Positions 6,257-8,703 of a stretch of 8,703 nucleotides of DNA are shown in pieces (within the stretch, counting starts at the first letter, position 1; every line of letters starts with the position of its first letter). The DNA lies in assembly GCA_937950605.1 (NCBI GenBank), contig CALFDA010000014.1, positions 1 to 8,703 on the forward strand, written 5' to 3'. A program made the translations under genes and the position numbers. Source of the stretch: an uncultured PS1 clade bacterium. Lineage in GTDB: Bacteria; Pseudomonadota; Gammaproteobacteria; PS1; Pseudothioglobaceae. The notes under the pieces are model-generated. The model saw only the letters and a program-made list of their open reading frames with translations. It was not told the DNA's origin and ran no database searches.

Positions 6257-7471
6257 TTATTTAGTTGTAAATTCTGGATAAGCGTGCAAACCACACTCCA
6301 CAATATCAGCACCTTCAGCTTCTTCTTGTTCTGATACCCGCATGCCCATCGTCATTTTAATCACCAACCATATTACCAATGATGCGCCAAATACCCAAAC
6401 AAATATTACTAATGCGCCAAGTAATTGCCCTGTGAAAGATACACTTGCATTACTCAATGGCACTGCTAATAAACCCCACAATCCTACGACACCATGCACA
6501 GAAATCGCACCAACTGGGTCATCAATCTTAAATATTTTATCTAAGGTTAAAATTGAAAATACCACCAAAATGCCACCAATTGCACCAATTAAAGTTGCGC
6601 CCAAAGCACTTGGTGTATCTGGTCCTGCGGTAATAGCAACCAAACCCGCTAAAGCACCATTAAGTGTCATGGTCAAATCGGCTTTACCCCACCAAATCTT
6701 TACTAACAATAGCGCGGCAATCACGCCACCAGATGCTGCCGCATTAGTATTTAAAAACACCATAGCAACCGCATTGGCACTTTCTTTGCTTGCCATTGAT
6801 AATACCGAACCGCCATTAAAACCAAGCCAACCCATCCACAAAATAAATGCTCCCAGAGTTGCCAAAGGCATATTTGCGCCCATAATAGCATTTGAAGAGC
6901 CATCTTTATTATATTTACCACGACGAGCACCTAATACCAACACACCAGATAAAGCTGCCGCTGCACCAGCCATATGCACAATTCCCGAACCTGCAAAATC
7001 AGCAAAACCATAATCAGAAAGTTTAAACAACCCAAATACTGCCTCATCACCCCAAGTCCAAGCACCTTCTAATGGATAAATAACGGCAGTAAAAACTAAT
7101 GCAAATACAAAAAATGAAAATAATTTCATGCGCTCGGCAACTGCACCAGAAACAATGCTCATAGATGTTGCCACAAATACCACCTGAAAGAAAAAATCTG
7201 CTGCATTTGAATAAGTATCACCCTGACCACCAATACCATCCAACAAAACCCCGCCACCATACATTAAATCATAACCATAAATCATATAGGTTGTACAAGC
7301 GATTGCAAACAAACCAATGTTCTTGGTTAAGATTTCAGCAGTATTTTTAGTTCTAACTAATCCCGCTTCTAACATCGAAAAACCAGCCGCCATCCACATA
7401 ACTAATGCGCCCGTTACCAAAAAGTAAAAAGTGTCTATAGCAAATTGCATTTCTAAAATTGTGTTTTCCAT
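6257..7471 (-). CDS. amtB: Ammonium transporter AmtB
   Basis: This inner-membrane trimeric channel of the Amt/Mep/Rh family takes up ammonium. The 404-aa product has about 11 predicted membrane segments and the family signatures: MAAGFSMLEAGLVRTKN (27-43), ADFAGSGIVHMAGAAAALSG (157-176), ILWMGWLGFNGGS (210-222) and DDPVGAISVHGVVGLWG (317-333). The pore twin histidines are His166 and His326. Asp158 and the Phe-gate candidates Phe99 and Phe218 are present. The cytosolic C-terminal tail after about residue 375, acidic and ending near AYPEF, is the part that contacts PII in homologues. The start has AGGAG six nt upstream (7478-7482), overlapping the glnK TAG stop, so glnK-amtB is a coupled two-gene unit. 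No cleavable signal peptide is apparent, unlike E. coli AmtB. Confidence 0.96.
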   Translation of the reverse strand: MENTILEMQFAIDTFYFLVTGALVMWMAAGFSMLEAGLVRTKNTAEILTKNIGLFAIACTTYMIYGYDLMYGGGVLLDGIGGQGDTYSNAADFFFQVVFVATSMSIVSGAVAERMKLFSFFVFALVFTAVIYPLEGAWTWGDEAVFGLFKLSDYGFADFAGSGIVHMAGAAAALSGVLVLGARRGKYNKDGSSNAIMGANMPLATLGAFILWMGWLGFNGGSVLSMASKESANAVAMVFLNTNAAASGGVIAALLLVKIWWGKADLTMTLNGALAGLVAITAGPDTPSALGATLIGAIGGILVVFSILTLDKIFKIDDPVGAISVHGVVGLWGLLAVPLSNASVSFTGQLLGALVIFVWVFGASLVIWLVIKMTMGMRVSEQEEAEGADIVECGLHAYPEFTTK

Positions 7472-7480
7472 TTTTATCTC

Positions 7481-7828
7481 CTAAAGTGCTTTTGTATCAG
7501 CCTCATTCGTTCTAACACGAACAACATTTTCTAAACTGCTAACAAAAATTTTGCCATCGCCAATTTTGCCTTTACTGCCAGATTTTGCTTCTGTAGTTAT
7601 GACTTTAATTACATCGTCAACTTGATATGCGTTGGTTGCAATTTCCAACTTAATTTTTGGCAAAAAATCTATCGTATGTTCAGTGCCACGATAAAGTTCT
7701 GTATGCCCTCTTTGACGCCCAAAACCTTTAACCGCTGTTGCTGTAATTCCAGAAACGCCTATTGCATGCAATGCTTGCCTAACTTTATCTAGCCTAAATG
7801 GCTTGATAATTGCTGTTACCATTTTCAT
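7481..7828 (-). CDS. glnK: PII nitrogen regulatory protein GlnK, lacking Tyr51
   Basis: PII proteins are small trimers that bind ATP/ADP and 2-oxoglutarate and plug AmtB when nitrogen is plentiful. The 115-aa product has the PII core: the N-terminal AIIKPFRLDKVRQAL, T-loop KGFGRQRGHTELYRG (34-48), DFLPKIKLEI, the KIGDGKIFV B-loop block (88-96), and VRVRT near the C-terminus. At position 51, the uridylylated Tyr of E. coli GlnB/GlnK, the residue is His (GTEHTIDF; codon CAT at 7676-7678). Tyr46 is kept. A three-residue expansion lies before the B-loop (AKSGSKGK). The start has GGAG (7836-7839) seven nt upstream. It is co-transcribed with amtB, hence glnK rather than glnB. AmtB binding is likely retained; regulation by a GlnD-type uridylyltransferase at residue 51 is not possible. 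Confidence 0.92.
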   Translation of the reverse strand: MKMVTAIIKPFRLDKVRQALHAIGVSGITATAVKGFGRQRGHTELYRGTEHTIDFLPKIKLEIATNAYQVDDVIKVITTEAKSGSKGKIGDGKIFVSSLENVVRVRTNEADTKAL

Positions 7829-7878
7829 TATGTTTCTCCATTTAATATTTTGTAGTCTTGATAAATAAAAAGCCAGTC

Positions 7879-7908
7879 ATTGTATTTGCATAAATTATGC
7901 AAACCCAA
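7879..7908 (-). promoter_or_regulatory. Possible second glnK promoter with palindromic operator
   Basis: On the minus strand TTGGGT (7903-7908) and TACAAT (7879-7884) are 18 nt apart. The perfect palindrome TTTGCATAAATTATGCAAA (7885-7903; 9-nt arms, 1-nt centre) fills the spacer, a classic place for a repressor site. It lies downstream of the terminator, so a transcript from here would escape attenuation. The palindrome does not match the NtrC consensus (half-site spacing is too short and GCAC is absent). The cognate factor is unknown. Confidence 0.35.
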
Positions 7909-7953
7909 CAACCAGCTTCTATGCCTTTTTTTAGTTCCATCTTGAAACTGACG

Positions 7954-7992
7954 AAAAAAACGCCTACTTAAACTACCTTGTTAAGTAAGCGT
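7954..7992 (-). terminator. Intrinsic terminator in the glnK-amtB leader (attenuator)
   Basis: On the minus strand, ACGCTTACTTAA (7981-7992) pairs with TTAAGTAGGCGT (7960-7971) across a 9-nt loop: 11 Watson-Crick pairs plus one G-U. The stem runs straight into seven Ts (7954-7960). No coding gene lies upstream on that strand, so it terminates only a short leader RNA before glnK. Its 5' arm overlaps the second hexaloop hairpin by 6 nt (7987-7992), so the two cannot coexist. Confidence 0.85.
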
Positions 7993-8035
7993 CAATGCTT
8001 CAATATTATGTGTTAATCTCATCTTTGAGAACAAC
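7987..8035 (-). ncRNA. Candidate ANTAR-target dual hexaloop leader RNA
   Basis: Hairpin P1 (8012-8035): GTTGTTCTC pairs with GAGATTAAC (one U-U mismatch, one G-U) around the six-base loop AAAGAT (8021-8026). Hairpin P2 (7987-8000): AAGC pairs with GCTT around ATTGAC (7991-7996). Both loops have A at position 1 and G at position 4, the recognition bases described for ANTAR targets. P2 shares 7987-7992 with the terminator 5' arm. ANTAR binding to P1-P2 would therefore block the terminator and allow glnK-amtB transcription. The likely ligand is the NasT-like protein at 5214-5798. P2 is short (4 bp), so it probably needs protein to be stable. If not a leader, the 80-nt product could be a free small RNA. 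Confidence 0.7.
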
Positions 8036-8041
8036 TCGCAC

Positions 8042-8047
8042 ATTATA
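8042..8047 (-). promoter_or_regulatory. -10 box of the glnK-amtB leader promoter
   Basis: A perfect TATAAT on the minus strand predicts a start near 8035, exactly the first base of hairpin P1. The -35 position (about 8065-8070) is poor, so an activator may be needed. An overlapping GG-N10-GC pattern (8038-8051) fits a sigma-54 promoter in spacing but would start transcription near 8026, inside the P1 loop. Confidence 0.5.
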
Positions 8048-8089
8048 TACCAAATAAATGATACCTGTGTGTTCATTATGAAATCAGTT

Positions 8090-8095
8090 TATAAT
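8090..8095 (+). promoter_or_regulatory. Possible -10 box for the GIY-YIG-like gene
   Basis: TATAAT on the plus strand predicts a start near 8102 and a leader of about 97 nt that would begin with the large hairpin at 8104-8159. The -35 region (TGTGTG at 8066-8071, 18-nt spacer) is weak. Confidence 0.35.
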
Positions 8096-8103
8096 CATAA
8101 ACA

Positions 8104-8159
8104 TGCATAAAGCAAGATAGTCTAATTGATTAATTTATCAATCTATCTTACGGAATGCA
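8104..8159 (+). repeat. Large imperfect hairpin upstream of the GIY-YIG-like gene
   Basis: Nested inverted repeats: TGCAT (8104-8108) with ATGCA (8155-8159), AAGATAG (8114-8120) with CTATCTT (8143-8149), and ATTGAT (8125-8130) with ATCAAT (8137-8142), with a TCTA bulge on the left side and a 6-nt TAATTT loop. No T-tract follows, so it is not an intrinsic terminator. Likely roles are a 5' mRNA hairpin or a protein-binding palindrome. Confidence 0.5.
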
Positions 8160-8198
8160 GAGTTGCACGATTATAATTAACAGATGGGGAATATCAAA

Positions 8199-8703
8199 AT
8201 GAAAGAAATAAAACTGTCCGAGATTATCAAAATTGACAATCCAGATAAATACAAATTCCATGCTGCAAGGTGGAATGGTGAGCAACGACCACTTGATTTT
8301 TATGTAGAACATCCTGAAAAATGGATTAACTGGAACAGGTGGCGAGATAATAGAGATGACTTCAGTCGTGATTATATTTTCTCTTTAATTAGGTTTTATC
8401 ATGAGGACGATATGTGGTTGTTTGGTGGAATTTATAAAGTTCTATCGAGAACTCATGTTAACAAAAGCTATAGTTATGAAATTGAAGAGATTGAAGAATA
8501 TAAGCAATTTGTTGGACGATTAAAAATCCATTTGCCAAAACCTTCTAGGGGTCGTGCCTTTAGATTAGAGAAACACTATAAAAAGATGATGGTTGCTGAA
8601 ATATTAAAAGAACCTTACACTGGCAAATTATTCCCAGGATATGAAAATATTTGTTTCGATTTTCATACATTACAACCTATCTTCAAGCGGGAAAAACCGG
8701 GTT
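8199..8703 (+). CDS. GIY-YIG nuclease family protein, N-terminal part (truncated by window end)
   Basis: The frame is open from an ATG at 8199 to the right edge (168 codons, no stop). GGGGA (8186-8190) lies 8 nt upstream; an in-frame ATG at 8184 has no such site and is less likely. The visible part resembles the N-terminal region of a class of GIY-YIG nuclease family proteins: LSEIIKIDNPDKYKFHAARW, then YIFSLIRFY, DMWLFGGIYKVLSR, EEYKQFVGRLKIHL, and a later LFPGYENICFDFHTLQPIF. In such proteins the GIY-YIG catalytic domain follows C-terminally, here outside the window, so no catalytic residue can be checked. Function is unknown; defence or DNA-repair roles are guesses. It is transcribed away from glnK. 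The identification is from memory of the family and is moderately sure. Confidence 0.6.
   Translation, partial: MKEIKLSEIIKIDNPDKYKFHAARWNGEQRPLDFYVEHPEKWINWNRWRDNRDDFSRDYIFSLIRFYHEDDMWLFGGIYKVLSRTHVNKSYSYEIEEIEEYKQFVGRLKIHLPKPSRGRAFRLEKHYKKMMVAEILKEPYTGKLFPGYENICFDFHTLQPIFKREKPG

Larger units (their letters stand above)
7829..8198. other. Divergent regulatory region between glnK and the GIY-YIG-like gene
   Basis: This 370-nt region has no convincing gene. Reading from glnK outward it holds: the glnK Shine-Dalgarno, a second possible promoter with a 19-nt palindrome (7879-7908), an intrinsic terminator on the minus strand (7954-7992), two hexaloop hairpins (7987-8035), a TATAAT box (8042-8047), an opposite-strand TATAAT (8090-8095), and a large hairpin in the leader of the plus-strand gene (8104-8159). 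Confidence 0.8.

Noticed and set aside
6342..7013. Long plus-strand open frame opposite amtB
   Set aside because: It is a low-complexity Ala/Pro/Thr-rich shadow of the amtB membrane segments.
7885..7903. NtrC binding site
   Set aside because: The palindrome has GCA-N7-TGC, not the longer GCAC-type half-sites and spacing of NtrC targets.
8037..8052. Sigma-54-like promoter TGGTAT-N6-GTGCG before the glnK leader (GG-N10-GC spacing)
   Set aside because: The spacing fits, but the start would fall near 8026 inside the P1 loop and destroy the hairpin. The TATAAT in the same place gives a start at the base of P1. Kept only as an alternative.

Overview
The window reads as an AT-rich chromosomal segment of a Gram-negative bacterium, most likely a gammaproteobacterium. 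Moco, PII and Amt proteins align well with gammaproteobacterial versions, and the base composition and gene style recall the SUP05/Thioglobus and thiotrophic-symbiont lineages. That placement is an impression from memory, not a computed result. Almost all genes lie on the minus strand. No rRNA, tRNA, CRISPR array or intact insertion sequence was seen.

Layout. (1) 178-1002: a secreted Sel1/Hcp-like repeat protein. (2) 1136-4116: a tightly packed, overlapping minus-strand molybdenum cofactor operon, transcribed moeA-moaC-moaA-moaD. mobA (4188-4769) diverges from it, and its 3' end overlaps that of moaE (4747-5202). (3) 5214-5798: a NasT-like ANTAR RNA-binding regulator directly upstream of moaE, apparently co-transcribed with it. 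(4) 5799-6256: a gene-poor gap with two weak coding relics. (5) 6257-7828: glnK-amtB. (6) 7829-8198: a divergent intergenic region. (7) 8199 to the right edge: the 5' part of a plus-strand gene resembling the N-terminal region of GIY-YIG nuclease family proteins.

The Moco genes cover cPMP synthesis (MoaA, MoaC), molybdopterin synthase (MoaD, MoaE), Mo insertion (MoeA) and bis-MGD formation (MobA). This is the cofactor of nitrate reductases and related enzymes. The linked regulator belongs to the NasT family, classically dedicated to nitrate/nitrite assimilation through transcription antitermination.

The most interesting observation is in the glnK-amtB leader. On the minus strand, just downstream of a TATAAT box, there are two hairpins, each with a six-base loop having A at position 1 and G at position 4 (AAAGAT and ATTGAC). 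The second overlaps the 5' arm of a strong intrinsic terminator. This is the architecture of an ANTAR-responsive attenuator. The neighbouring PII protein has His instead of Tyr at position 51, the uridylylation site. The ANTAR regulator has Asn instead of Asp at the receiver phosphoacceptor position. Together these suggest a nitrogen-control circuit in which ammonium uptake is switched by RNA antitermination rather than by GlnD/NtrC-type covalent signalling. The circuit is inference; the sequence elements are read directly.
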